A stretch of DNA of 64,000 nt from Liolophura sinensis (taxonomy: Eukaryota > Mollusca > Polyplacophora > Chitonida > Chitonidae). The position numbers were made by a program, and so were the translations under genes. The DNA is taken from assembly GCF_032854445.1 (NCBI RefSeq), contig NC_088306.1:28679764-28743763 (forward strand), in the 5' to 3' direction. Below are positions 1 through 11,538 of this stretch, piece after piece. The notes under the pieces are model-generated. The model had not been told where the DNA came from. It made no database searches and was given only the letters and a program-made list of their open reading frames with translations. How positions within the stretch are numbered: the stretch's first letter is position 1; each line of letters begins with the position of its first letter.

Positions 1-129
1 TAAAGTGTGGAGTAATATCTATAATAAAAACGACTTCAGGCGAGATTTGAAAAGGGAGTATAATAATGGAGTAATTTAATGGCTGAGAAAAGCCGCACTG
101 CAGGCATGATGAACGTAGTGGTTTTAAAG

Positions 130-240
130 CCGAATGAGTTATTCTAGACTAGTCAAGTCTGATACATTGCAATTAACATCACTGCATTTCTATTACCTAA
201 TTCTGTTTAGGCCATGGCACACAACACATGCTTAGTTGGA
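130..240 (-). mobile_element. Element A fragment, minus
   Basis: cattgcaattaacatcactg and ctaattctgtttaggccatg match the minus strand of the element middle. Confidence 0.5.
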
Positions 241-844
241 TTTCAAGTGCTTTTATGGATTTCAAATACTTCCATAAAATGTGTAAGTCGTTGATTAAAC
301 AATGCCAGTGTTATTATGTTGTGGCGAGAGAATAAGTGAGGAATCATGCACGATGTTCTAACTAATACGATGGCGCCCACTTTTCTACCTCTTGGATCTG
401 TAAATGTCAAATCAGGGATCCATATAGCAACCGTCAACCAAAACGGTCAGTAACAGCAAGACCAGTTTCTACCAAAGCGTTGAATACAAAGGACCAGGTA
501 ACTACTGTTTCTCATCTTTCTACTATAAGAAGCTTTGTTTAGAAAAAAATAAAAACTATTGATGAATATCGAAATTGAGCAGAAAATTGGATCTCTGCGT
601 CTTCGCGTGGAAGACGCTATTTAGTAGTAAAACAATAAAGAGCCTATGTAGGAGATACATAAGGCTGCGTTAATGACGCCTACCTTTACAAATACTTTGA
701 AGATAAAGTCTTGGTATATTTAGCCAAAGGCCACAAAGGGTCCGGCTCAAATTAAAATGGCATAACAAGAAAAGCTCAAGGACAGCAAAATAACAGATAT
801 ATATTGCTATTAATATTGCTGTCCCAGTAGGTATTACTCAAAAT
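241..844. other. No gene seen
   Basis: AT-rich, short ORFs only. A fragment like repeat C (cgtcaaccaaaacggtcagt) lies near 433. Confidence 0.5.
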
Positions 845-1200
845 ATCAAGAGTAAAACTATCCCTCTTGTCGTATAGTCTTTGTACGAACAGAAGTTTAG
901 AGAAGATTTCACACACGGAGAGTTTGTGGTTCCGTTTCAAGCGAGCAAAAAGTGGAAATTTATCTTTGACAGCCCTCGCTTTTTATCGATTGTTTAAAGA
1001 TGGGATATCATCGATATACCGATACGTGAATGAGCAAGGTGGAGCCTGATGACGATTTCTTTCTAATGATTTCTGCATATCGCCGTAGCATAATTGTGAA
1101 ATTCTATCTATTAAGTCTTTGTGAGGAATAATAGCATAGAGAGCAAAGAAATCTCAAAAGGATATGCCCTTGTAGGGTATACATATTTGAGCGTTTTGTT
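845..1200 (-). pseudogene. Reverse-transcriptase fragment, minus strand
   Basis: Minus-strand pieces read FSTLYAIIPHKDL, then TYRYIDDIPSLNN (RT catalytic YxDD box) and LYDKRDSF, in differing frames with stops. This is the same retroelement family as at 4290-5480. The family is RT_like, perhaps Penelope-type; I could not settle this. Confidence 0.6.
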
Positions 1201-1261
1201 CTTCAGTGAGAAGCTTTAAGTCAGTAAGATTCCACCTGTAGCTGAAGGTATAAGTTTTGTA

Positions 1262-1640
1262 ACAAAATGTTATAATGTACATGTAATTACAGATGTACAG
1301 TAAGACCAGAGCAGCGGCGACAGTGTGATAGCTGGCAAATGGTCCAGTGAAATATAACTGGTGAAATACAGCCTTTTTCGCCAATTTACCTCAGTCAGGG
1401 TTTTATTCTAACTGTTCATGTAAATGCATAAATAGTAGCAATTCACACGCTCCCTAGCCCCGTGGCTTAAACAGAACTAGATAAAAAAAATACGCAGTGA
1501 TGTTAATTCGAATTATTAGCCGTCACTGGACTAAAATTACTCAAAATGCGGTGTCGTCATTACATTTAACTTACAATCACATTAAAACAATGTAGAGGAA
1601 CGAGGTCTCGGCTAAGCTTGGCCCACCAGCAGAATCCTGG
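1262..1640 (+). mobile_element. Element A, copy 1 (near full length)
   Basis: Landmarks: gcggcgacagtgtgatagct, aatttacctcagtcagggtt, gtagcaattcacacgctccc, gtcactggactaaaattact. About 350-380 bp, no coding capacity; class not identified. Confidence 0.75.
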
Positions 1641-1644
1641 TTTA

Positions 1645-1905
1645 TGCAAACATACAGTATAATTACAGATGTACAGCATAGAGAGTAAAATCAGAGCAGC
1701 GACGACAGTGTGATAGCTAACAAATGTTTACACGTAACTGGTGAAAATCGGCCTCTTGTCAGCTTAATTGAAATTATTAGCCGTCACTGGTCTAGAATTA
1801 TTCAAAATGCAGTATTGTCATCACATTAACAAACACTCATATTAGAACAGGGCAAAGGAACCAGACCTCCAGTATAGCTACTGCACAACAACTTGATTCG
1901 TGGTG
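1645..1905 (+). mobile_element. Element A, copy 2, tandem to copy 1, internally deleted
   Basis: The same landmarks, with about 130 bp missing between the cagctt and gaaattattag segments. Confidence 0.75.
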
Positions 1906-2384
1906 AAAAGTCTGATTAGCTCTAATACATATTTTTCTTGGCTTTTCGAATCCGTTTGATAAAACAAGAGAGAGGATCATATTTGTGAGATTCTTTTGCA
2001 GCAGTATATTTTTAGTGAAGGTAAATCATATCATGGCTAGTGGAATAGTTGGCTGAAAATCCGAGTTAATACTTGTTTTAAAGGTAAAGTTAGTCAACTG
2101 TGTTTAAGTATATTTTGTAATTGTGGATATTTGTTTAGTAATAGTGACACTACTTTTTAAAGATGGAGTTTATAATTTTTTTCTTTTATTGTTATTAAAA
2201 GGCGTTACTTATCCATTTCCCACTGAGGAAAGCTGAGGTCACTGCTCTGGATTTTTACCCTCTGTGCTGTAGTCTTTTATGCTGTATTCTTACATACGCC
2301 GGTATTCAGCGGGTGGACCAAGCATTCTGTAGGAGTAGTCCCTTTCCATTGTTTTAATGTTATTGTATGTCAAACAGGATGACA

Positions 2385-2590
2385 ATACAGCATTTTGAGG
2401 TATTCTAGACCAGTAACGTCTCATATTACTGCACTTAAAAATCACTGCCTATTTCTTTTTTCACCAAATTTTGCTAGGGGGCGTGCGATTGGCTACTATT
2501 TAGGCATATATATGAACAGTTAAAATAAAAACCCTGGTTGAGGTAAATAGGCAATTTGTCATATTTTAACGTTTACGTATGACCATGTTG
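2385..2590 (-). mobile_element. Element A, minus copy
   Basis: cagcattttgaggtattcta, aaccctggttgaggtaaata in reverse order. Confidence 0.65.
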
Positions 2591-3344
2591 CAATTTACCT
2601 ACTGTCATATACTGATAATCTCTCTTCAATATTGCTGTTCCAACGGGGAGTCACGTCCGTATCAATATATGTTACAAGCTACAGATCCCAGTTGTTTTCT
2701 CGTTTTCGCTTGGAGATGGGTCCTGACCGTGATCGTCTTTCCTCCTTGTGTTCGGGTGGCTTGCATTTATTCTGTCCCTGTCTCTGGTGTGCATGGGTCT
2801 CATGATGATAGCAGACAGGAGAGAAAGGGTCATGGTTAGAGGCGGTGGGTATTGCCAATCAATAAATTATTAGTGGAATAAGAATCAAGATTCCAACGCC
2901 AGAGAGTTCTCAACGGGAGATAACTGCTGTGGAATAAACGCACGTGATCGTTGGGTATTACTTTGTGAGCACGACCTTGCATTCCTTGGCGCGCGTGATC
3001 GTTGTACGTCATGTTTTGCAGAATATCATGTGACCGTCTCTGGAAAACCAATGGAAACCGAGAATTACCCTATGTGGTCTAATAATGTGTGTTGTGTGAG
3101 GATTCCAACCAACGTCGAAAGTGATTACTACAAGAACTGGTATGTCAAGCTTGTTCCATCGCATGTCTTCAGTTTTAGTTTCTTAACATTTAAATGGGTA
3201 CAGTTCTCATGTAAGTAAATACGGATAGAGTCTCCAGAACCTTTAAATCCCTGCTTTCCTCCTACACAGAGGATGTAGGTCTATGTTCTTCGTTTTAAGT
3301 TAGATCACCAAGTTGGAAATATGAACAGTTGCAACCATAGCGCA
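2591..3344. other. No gene seen
   Basis: Short open frames on both strands without motifs. 3210-3330 resembles 5575-5720 (an ag..gtccagaa block and atatgaacag), a further dispersed repeat. Confidence 0.5.
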
Positions 3345-3495
3345 ATGATTTATTTTTTTTATCTGATTGGTGTTTTACGCCGTACTCAAAAATGCTTACA
3401 TTTATACGACGGCGGCCAGCATTATGGTGGCAGGAAAGCCACGACTATCGGCAGGTTGCTGGAAGATCTTCACACGTACGGCAAAGCGAAATGAG
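3345..3495 (-). mobile_element. SINE family 1, partial, minus
   Basis: ggtgttttacgccgtactca and gcggccagcattatggtggc; head missing. Confidence 0.8.
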
Positions 3496-3659
3496 ACACA
3501 TAATATGAATATTAACAACGTATATACTGTAGTATATTTCTTTTAGCCAGTTGACTACATTCAGTGTAAAATGAGTCATACTCGCAAAGAAAATTGCCTT
3601 TACATTAGTGACACTGAACACCACAATGTCTGCACATTGATATGCTGTACGTCTGTGTT

Positions 3660-3862
3660 ATTGCAAGGAAAACGCACTGCATAGAATGGTCTTCTAATTA
3701 ATAGTGTTAAACTCCAAAGGCCTGGTTCAACATCAAGAACTCATTACTTTGGGTGACGTTACAATTATTCAAAAGCATGTGGCATTGAGAGTAATTTCGT
3801 CTACAAGAACGACCTCCACGCAGTAACACAGCCTACACTACTGTCTCAGCTAATAAATTACA
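3660..3862 (+). repeat. Dispersed repeat G, plus copy
   Basis: Contains cacgcagtaacacagcctac and actactgtctcagc; its reverse complement recurs at 35028. Confidence 0.6.
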
Positions 3863-4289
3863 TTGTTTTTTATAACAGAATGTCGTCACATCCAGCTCTA
3901 AAACCATACTGCGGCTGAGATCATATACCCCAAGAGATAAAACCAAATCCCTTTATGAAGGATATATTATACTAAAACGTGAGAAGAATGACAAATATGT
4001 CGATAGGTAACTGGCGTTGTCAATCGTCAATGATAGTAGTAAGTTTGGGTCCTGGGTGAATTTGGGGAGGCGATTTCTCGTCTTTTCAGTATATTTTGCT
4101 TTTTCTTTTTGGGAGCAAAGCGCTAGAAAATTTGGCAGAGAATGGTCTAATCGGGGGAAGGTAAAACATTTAGTCCTTGACACTTCTCTTGAGCTAGTTA
4201 AGAAAAATCTTGTGTACGCAATCCACCATATCAATACTAATGCAAAGTAAGGTTTAAACCATCCTAACGAAAGTTACTTGATGGCCTTC

Positions 4290-5480
4290 AGAGAAAACAG
4301 AGAAAAAGGTTATTGTTCCTGCGGACAAAGTTTATTATAATATTACGTTTGTCTGGGAGAATGGTTACTATCAGGTTGTTGTGGAGGAGTTTGATATCAT
4401 CACTGCCGCAACATCGATGTTTTCCATAAAGACCTATACTCTGCAGGAACTGCAAAAACATCCTTTCTCGAACAGAGGAGTATATTCGTACCTTCCCGCC
4501 ACACTGATATATCACAACTTCACTTCATTCCAAAAATGCATAAATCCCCATACAAAGCTCGCTTTATAGCGGGGTCAAAAAGCTGTACCACCAAAGTTGT
4601 ATCCACTCTCTTAACGATGGCACTGCAAGAAGTAGTCATTCTGGGATAAGTATTGCTGTGGAACTGCGAAAAATTTAGGCGTCAACTATAAGTGGAAACT
4701 TAAAAACTCTATAAACTGCGTCTCACTGAAGAATTAGACGCTCAATTACACGTATCGTATAAGGACATGTATAAATGGGATTTCTCCACTCTACTAATGT
4801 TCCTCACAGGGATTTAACAGATACAATTTTATCGATAATTGCTTCGGTGTAAAACTGGTCACGCTATAGGACATAAAATTCAACCAATCCTGTTTCAGCC
4901 CCACTACATACAAGGATTAGAATTCATGAGATGTTTCGATCTTCATTGAATTGCTTGATTTTCTCTTTAATAACATCTGTGTGAAATTCGAGGTAACCAT
5001 TTATCAACGGTTTATTTCGAATGGGTGCAAATTGTGCCCCCCTATTGGCCGACCTACACCAGTTCTCAACTGAATACGACTATATACAGAAACTGTGAAG
5101 GACTAACTCTCACCAGGCCATATCTCCCATTCACTAAACCGGTATATTGATGATCTGCTAGGTTTAAACAATCCATATGTAGCAAAGGCTGTGAACGATC
5201 ACAACCTTTGAAAAGGCTGTGAAAGATCACAGTCACCTTCGCTTCATTTAAAGGAAACCACAAAGTCTCCAGATGGTATATCTTATCTGGACCTATATTT
5301 GTACAAAAAGCAAAACGGTTTCCTCTCTCGCAGGCTTTACTATGAGATGGTTTCAGTTTTCCCATTGTAAATTATCCTTACTTGGGCAGCAATATACACA
5401 AGGGTCCTGCATATGGCGTGTGCATATCTCGCTTTGTAGCATTTGTGTGATCCTGCGTGTTGTATGACATTTTCAATGAA
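4290..5480 (+). pseudogene. Reverse-transcriptase pseudogene, plus strand
   Basis: Successive frames read VPADKVYYN, PKMHKSPYKARFIAGS, STNVPHRDLTDTILSII, RYIDDLLGLNN (YIDD box), SYLDLYLYKKQNG and FPIVNYPYLGSNI, in the order expected of one RT. Many stops and frameshifts show it is long dead. Clade provisional (Penelope-like or related). Confidence 0.68.
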
Positions 5481-5834
5481 TGTCACAAATGATTACGGTA
5501 AAAACTGCAATTGCAACTACTTGCTGCAAAGGCCTTCACTCCAAGTTTCTTACCTTTTACAAATAGAATAATTCTTTTGTAAGTAAATATGCACAGAGCG
5601 TCCAGAATAACTGGCGCTCTGCTTCATGACTGTGCCCAATTCCGTTCAACCCGGGGATGAGAACAATATATGCATCGTGTTGAATTGGATGGCCATGTTT
5701 GATATATGAACAGTAGCAATCAGTTGTATACGAACGCCTGTTTCGAGACATAGAGTAATAATAGTTAGCAAGGTCAGACCACATCAGCTAAATCAAACGC
5801 TGTCGACACTGTCCGCCGTCTTTGTGATTTTATG

Positions 5835-6330
5835 AAAAAAATTATACAAAATCACATGAAAACAACGCAAAAGGACCAGGAATGGGGGACACACAGCACC
5901 TCACAGGAATCTTGGTTTATGGAGGAATAATCCTAGAGAGTAAAACCAGATCAGCGACAGCAGTGTGATAGCTGGCAAATGTTCACATATAACCGGTGAA
6001 ATCCGGCCTATTTTCAATTTCCCTCAGTTACAGTTTTATTTAAATTTCATGTAAATGTTTAGAGAGTAACAACTTATACCATCTCTAGACTCATGGTCTA
6101 AGTAGAATCAGACAAAACATACGGTGATATTTTTTCAGTATTTTAGACGTCACTGATCTGGATATACACAAAATGCTGTGCTGTCATGATATTTGTAGAT
6201 AATCACAAAATGTAAAATATAATTAAAGACGTGCAGCAAAGGGAGTACAAGCAGTGCAGCGACGACAGTGTCATAGCTGACAAATAGTCACACGTTGTTA
6301 AAACAATGCAAAGGAACCAGGCCATGGCAG
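5835..6330 (+). mobile_element. Element A, tandem pair
   Basis: Copy 5835-6215, then a second partial copy restarting at attaaagacgtgcagcaaag and ending aacaatgcaaaggaaccagg. Confidence 0.7.
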
Positions 6331-6395
6331 CATCAAAATACTGTAGAAAGTGACGTCAAACGCAAAGACACAAACAAAAGGGCTCAAAATAAAAT

Positions 6396-6670
6396 TGGGG
6401 CCTCCGTGGCTCAGTCGGTTAGCGCGCTAGCGCAGCGTAATGACCCAGGAGCCTCTCACCAATGCTGTCGCTGTGAGTTCAAGTCCAGCTCATGCTGGCT
6501 TCCTCTCCGGCCGTACGTGGGAAGGTTTTTCCAGCAACCTGCGGATGGTCGTGGGTTTCCCCCGGGCTGTGCCCGGTTTCCACCCACCATAATGCTGGCT
6601 GCCGTCGTATAAGTGAAATATTCTTGAGTACGGCGTAAAACACCAATCAAAAAAAAAAAAAAAAAAAAAA
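6396..6670 (+). mobile_element. Full-length SINE family 1 with 12-bp target duplication
   Basis: tRNA-like head with A box (ctcagtcggttagcgcgc) and B box (gagttcaagtcc), body ending gagtacggcgtaaaacacca, and a poly(A) tail. Perfect direct repeats tcaaaataaaat flank it (6384-6395 and 6671-6682). Copied by LINE machinery; not itself coding. Confidence 0.93.
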
Positions 6671-6699
6671 TCAAAATAAAATCGATTCAGAGACAGTTT

Positions 6700-8500
6700 G
6701 GATGCTGCAGCTTCGACCTGTTAACATACTGTCAACTGAATTAACTCAATAAATCGTTTCTTTTTACGTTTCTTGGGAAGTTTCGCCTCTCATGCCAGAT
6801 GAGTGCCACAGGACACCGTCACGGTGACTTTTGGGAGACGATTGGTGAGATTTATGACATTCGTCTGTGCATCATGCTTTGTATAAACCAATATAAAATG
6901 TTTTCAGTTGAACTATTTAATTATTATCACATTGACTATAAAAAGCACGTAGTTTACATATATTGGGTATTGTAACACATGGATAAGGCGCACCGAGGTG
7001 ATGATTCGCCAACAATCACATCACAGACAATAGAAGGCATAATTATGTACCTGTTGTATTTTTGTACATACCATTTTTTGGTCAGTAACCTATTTGTTCT
7101 TAGGAAACGGCAGGTGATAACATTTAACAGATAGGCTGTACAACCAGACGACATTATTCGGTCACGCCTGAAACAAAACATTTCCAAACCTTCTCCTAAT
7201 GTGAGAAGAACATCAAAACGTAAATGATGCTACATAAATTCATCAAAATCCGGTACTTTGGGGAGGGGGGGGGGAGGGAAATTTGTGTCCTATGCTGATC
7301 TTAAAATACAGCACACATAATTCTCCAGTGCAAGAAACTGTGCCCCCTCAAGAAGAGAAAATGACTATAGCTGTGAGTGAGAGCTCCCGACACACTCGTG
7401 AGGGCACTTCTTTCTCCAGTTTTGTCCCCTTCCATAGGATAAGGACACAGGCTCCCATTACAAGAATGTGATTCTGTGTATTTTAGGGTATAAAGTCTTT
7501 TTTTGGCTCCCAGGCAGCCATTTTTGGTGTACAGGTGCATGCTTGGTATTAAAATACTGGAAATTGTCTAAACTTTGAGGGAGTATGAGCTTTATTGATG
7601 AAAATTCGAAATTCTGGGCGAGAGGACACAAGGTGTTAGGTAGTGATGAGGCTGCGAGTGACGTCCCCTTGGGGTTGCTAGGCACGCGTCCCAGCTGCCG
7701 GCATGGAAAGGTCCAGATTTTGACGGTCAACCTATGTCAAGATTTTTATGGCTTCTTTCTCACAGGCTGGGCCAGGTATGCACCATAGCTTTTTGGCCAC
7801 GAAATGTTTGGGACTGAGTTTCAGCGCTAAACGTTAACAGGGCAGAAATGCGCTGAATTGATGTATAGCTCATAAAATCGTCGAGAAATGGTACCTACTT
7901 TTTAGTATTTGTCACTGTAGAGTGAGACAAATCAATGCATCACAGATGTATCTTTCTGGGAAAAAAATCCCGGAGCAGTCAGTAATGCACCAATCAGTTA
8001 AATAAATATATAGCAAATGGAACTTTCAGCCTCATAATACGCTGTGCATGACATGTTAATGATAGACTACCACATTTGCTCCCAAACAGGATTTACCTAT
8101 GATTTCGCTATAGTGTCCACGTTAGCCAGGATAACGTCTCTATTGCAAGACGGCCTACGTCGTTTTACTCCCAATAAAGTGTGTTTTCACAGAAAAAAGA
8201 TTCATACTCTTCCCTGAAGTGCTACCTGTATTCCACGGTAACTACGTGGAATACTAACGTTAGTAACTACGTTAGTTCACTGCGATATGAAGGATGCCTG
8301 AGACGGATTTTAAACTTTGCCAGAATACGACAAAACGTATCACATTATAAACTTTATATTTTACACATGAAGACAAACGTTAACCAAAACGACACTTTGA
8401 CGGAACGTAGAAATACATTCACGAAAGTTTCAGTAAAATGTTTTTTTTCTGGTTAATGTCATACTGTCTTGGTTGATCGAAGAATTGTTGTTCTTGATCG
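6700..8500. other. No gene seen
   Basis: Several short ORFs lacking domains or splice support. A G-rich run (ggggaggggggggggaggg) at 7260-7278. Nothing else noted. Confidence 0.5.
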
Positions 8501-9286
8501 AGTTGGCAACTTTTCTGCAATGAACGAGAATTGTTAACTTTTCCGCAATAAACGAGATAGGTTAACTTTTCCGCAATACACCAGAGATGTTAACATTTCT
8601 GCAATAAACGAGATATGTTAACTTTCCCGCAATAAAGCAGAGATGTTAACTTTTCTGCAATAAATCAGAGATGTTAACTTTTCTGAAATAAACGAGAAAT
8701 GTTAACTTTTCTGCAATAAACGAGATATGTTAACTTTTCCGCAAAAACGAGATATGTTAACTTTTCCGCAAAAAACGAGGGAGGCTAACTTTTCTGAAAT
8801 AAACGAGAAATGTTAACTTTTCTGCAATACACGAGAGATGTTAACTTTTCTGCAATAAACGAGATATGTTAACTTTTCTGCAATAAACGAGATATGTTAA
8901 CTTTTCCGCAAAAAACGAGGGAAGCTAACTTTTCTGAAATAAATGAGAAATGTTAACTTTTCTGAAATAAACCAGAGATGTTAACTTTTCTGCAATAAAC
9001 AAGATATGTTAACTTTTCTGCAGAAAACGAGGGAAGCTAACTTTTCTGAAATAAACGAGAAATGTTAACTTTTCTGCAATAAACCAGAGATGTTAACTGT
9101 TCTGCAATAAACGAGATATGTTAACTTTTCTGCAATAAACGAGATATGTTAACTTTTCTACAATAAACCAGAGATGTTAACTTTTCTGCAATGAACGAGA
9201 TATGTTAACTTTTCTGCAATAAACGAGATATGCTATCTTTTCTGCAATAAATTAGAGATGTTAACTTTTCTGCAATAAATGAGAGA
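8501..9286. repeat. Minisatellite A, 28-bp unit, about 28 copies
   Basis: The unit is like gttaacttttctgcaataaa plus cgagatat. Small indels give 27-29 bp variants; no open frame results. Confidence 0.93.
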
Positions 9287-9556
9287 CAAATGCTTTTCTA
9301 AAGGAAGCATGATTCCTTGCACAGGAGAAGAACACTAATGTATCAGTGTGATATACATGTATGTTTTAAACTGGCACTCCTTTTAACCTGGACAATTTCT
9401 TTAGAAAGCAATTTGTCCTAGGAACAAGTTGAGGCAAATCTCAATGAAAAATCTTTGCTGAAAAAACTGTTATAAACATGAAATAAGATATCTTACCTTG
9501 TATAATGGCCATTTTTTAAGAACATATTTAATGGTAGAATAACTATCAGGGAGATA

Positions 9557-9745
9557 AATCTATACGTCGAAACAGACATTCGTATACCTGTCGTCAACCA
9601 ATATGGACTTTCCATGTCAACAATCGCAAGGCCAACTCCCAAAAACGACGTATAACACAAACCACCGAAGAAGTAAGAAAGTATATAAAGTACGAAAATA
9701 GGACGGAGTCATACAAAGAGAAGCAGTCTCTTAAAAGTGTTTAAT
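9557..9745. repeat. Dispersed repeat C, copy 1
   Basis: aaacagacattcgtatacct ... aaataggacggagtcataca; also at 34650 and, more diverged, 31548. Confidence 0.65.
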
Positions 9746-9749
9746 GATG

Positions 9750-11300
9750 TTAGAAAGACGCAAGATATGTCCAAGGCGACTGAGTCAGATCAGTATTCAA
9801 ATCGTATACCATGCTACAATATCAATTGTCGATAACAAAATATGTATCTCAGTAGCACTTTGATTGCAACTCTTCATATATCCAGCACGGCGATCTAATT
9901 CAACAGGATGCTTACCCCGGGATCACGAAGCAGAACCCCAGAGATTCTGGGCGCTCTGTCCATTTTTGCTTTACACACACACATAAGTATCTCGTATACA
10001 ATGCTATCACATATTTCCTAACTTCAGAGTTCTATATCTTGCTACATCAACCGTGGTAATTATTCCCTTTAGATTAGATTAATTACCGGGTGTGTCTCCT
10101 GTACTAATAGCTGCCAGAATGCAGATATCAGAAACTACAAGTTAGATGATATAACTTGGTCGTGACACTGAATGAGCAGTTCTAGTTAATCAATCCAGAG
10201 CTGGGTAAACCCAGAATTGTAGACCATTATCGAATCCCATGCCGTCCTAATGTTGAGCTCGTGCTAAACTACTAGTTAGCAGATGTCTTAAGAAACCTAA
10301 CGACAGACCTCCCAGTCAATAAATGCCAAGGACAATCGCAAATCGTTGCTTATAAAGTGATTTCAAATATTCCAGTTCTTCAAAAGGTTGGACCTGTATA
10401 TGTCCGAGTAGATTCACATAGGTGGAGATCTAACGAAGTGGAGAGCCGCCATTTTTTTAATCCAACAGTTTGGTGTCAGCACAAGGCTGGGGACAGGTAG
10501 TGACTATTTCTTTATTTAAAGATGAAAAGGCTGGACTGAAGTTATTTGCTGTGGGTATGTGTTTGTCAGATGCATTTTAACGATCAGCTTTTCTCAGAGG
10601 AAACCGTTAGTTGATGTAAACCCCATCTGTAAACAAGCCTTAGCAGAAAGTACCAAAATTTGTTTTTATTTTTAATTTCTTGTTTGGGAAAAAGAGCTGG
10701 TTGTAATTAGGGATGTACTTATTGAAGTTAATCAAGAAGTATATTTGTGCTAAGTTTTTTAGAAGTTTAATCTCCGAACTGTTTTATGTTAATTTCTTTC
10801 GCTGTTATTTCGTAATGAGATAATAATATATTTTATTTCCACACATATTTCGTCCATGAAAGAAACAAGACGAAATAAGAAAAAAAATTCCAGTATGTAA
10901 AGGGACTAGTTGGCGAAAGAATGGGTATTTCGTGGGATGTATCAAGTCTACTACAGTTTGTCATTTGCTTTGAAAAGACGAATGGAAAAAAAGATTAGTC
11001 CTTGGGAGAAATCGTTCCCTGTGAACAAGGCTTTATTTATTTTATTGCCACTCTGAAGAATTATTAATTCATGTTAGGTGTATGCGTGTAGGAAACTAAG
11101 GTGCTCGGAGTAAGCCAGCGGCCTTCGCCAGGTACGTGACAAATGTTCTTAGTATATCTTCTTATTTCCTGCTTCAAACATAAAATGTTGTGAACTGTGT
11201 GTGCACTGTATTTGACATATCCGACATCACTGACTACCTCTGTATGTACTTTCCGGTAACCATCTTCCGTTGTAATTATGTATACATGTATATAATTTAA
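9750..11300. other. 5' flank of the lectin gene
   Basis: 9780-9975 carries a reverse-orientation relative of the block at 5580. No convincing exon was seen; a tatataatt near 11290 could be the lectin TATA region. Confidence 0.4.
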
Positions 11301-11456
11301 GAGATTGTGATGCTTGGTATATTAATGGAATCGGTCTTTCGGAATTTGAGATTAGACTTTTTTTCTATTCTTGACGATCTGTGCGTTAGGTTAGGTTTTC
11401 ACTTTCACGTTGATTTCAAATTGCATGACATCTTCCAAGACGTCGTGTCACAGAAA

Positions 11457-11538
11457 ATGATGACAAAGCTGGATGTGGCACACAAAATGATGACGAAACT
11501 GGCTGTGGCTGTTTTAATGTTTATTCCACTTACAGAAG
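11457..11538 (+). CDS. Lectin gene exon 1, signal peptide
   Basis: The sequence encoding MMTKL occurs twice in frame, at 11457 and 11487, because about 26 bp are duplicated (aaatgatgac...ctgg.tgtggc). The second copy begins a classic short signal peptide; the first adds ten residues including charged DVAHK. The exon ends GAAG before gtgcgta, leaving one base (phase 1), which matches the next exon. The frame is also open upstream to in-frame ATGs at 11310 and 11325, so the true 5' end is uncertain. Confidence 0.72.

Noticed and set aside
6396-6480. Functional tRNA gene
   Set aside because: A and B boxes are present, but the sequence continues into a SINE body and poly(A) tail with target duplication, and a mature tRNA fold is not supported.
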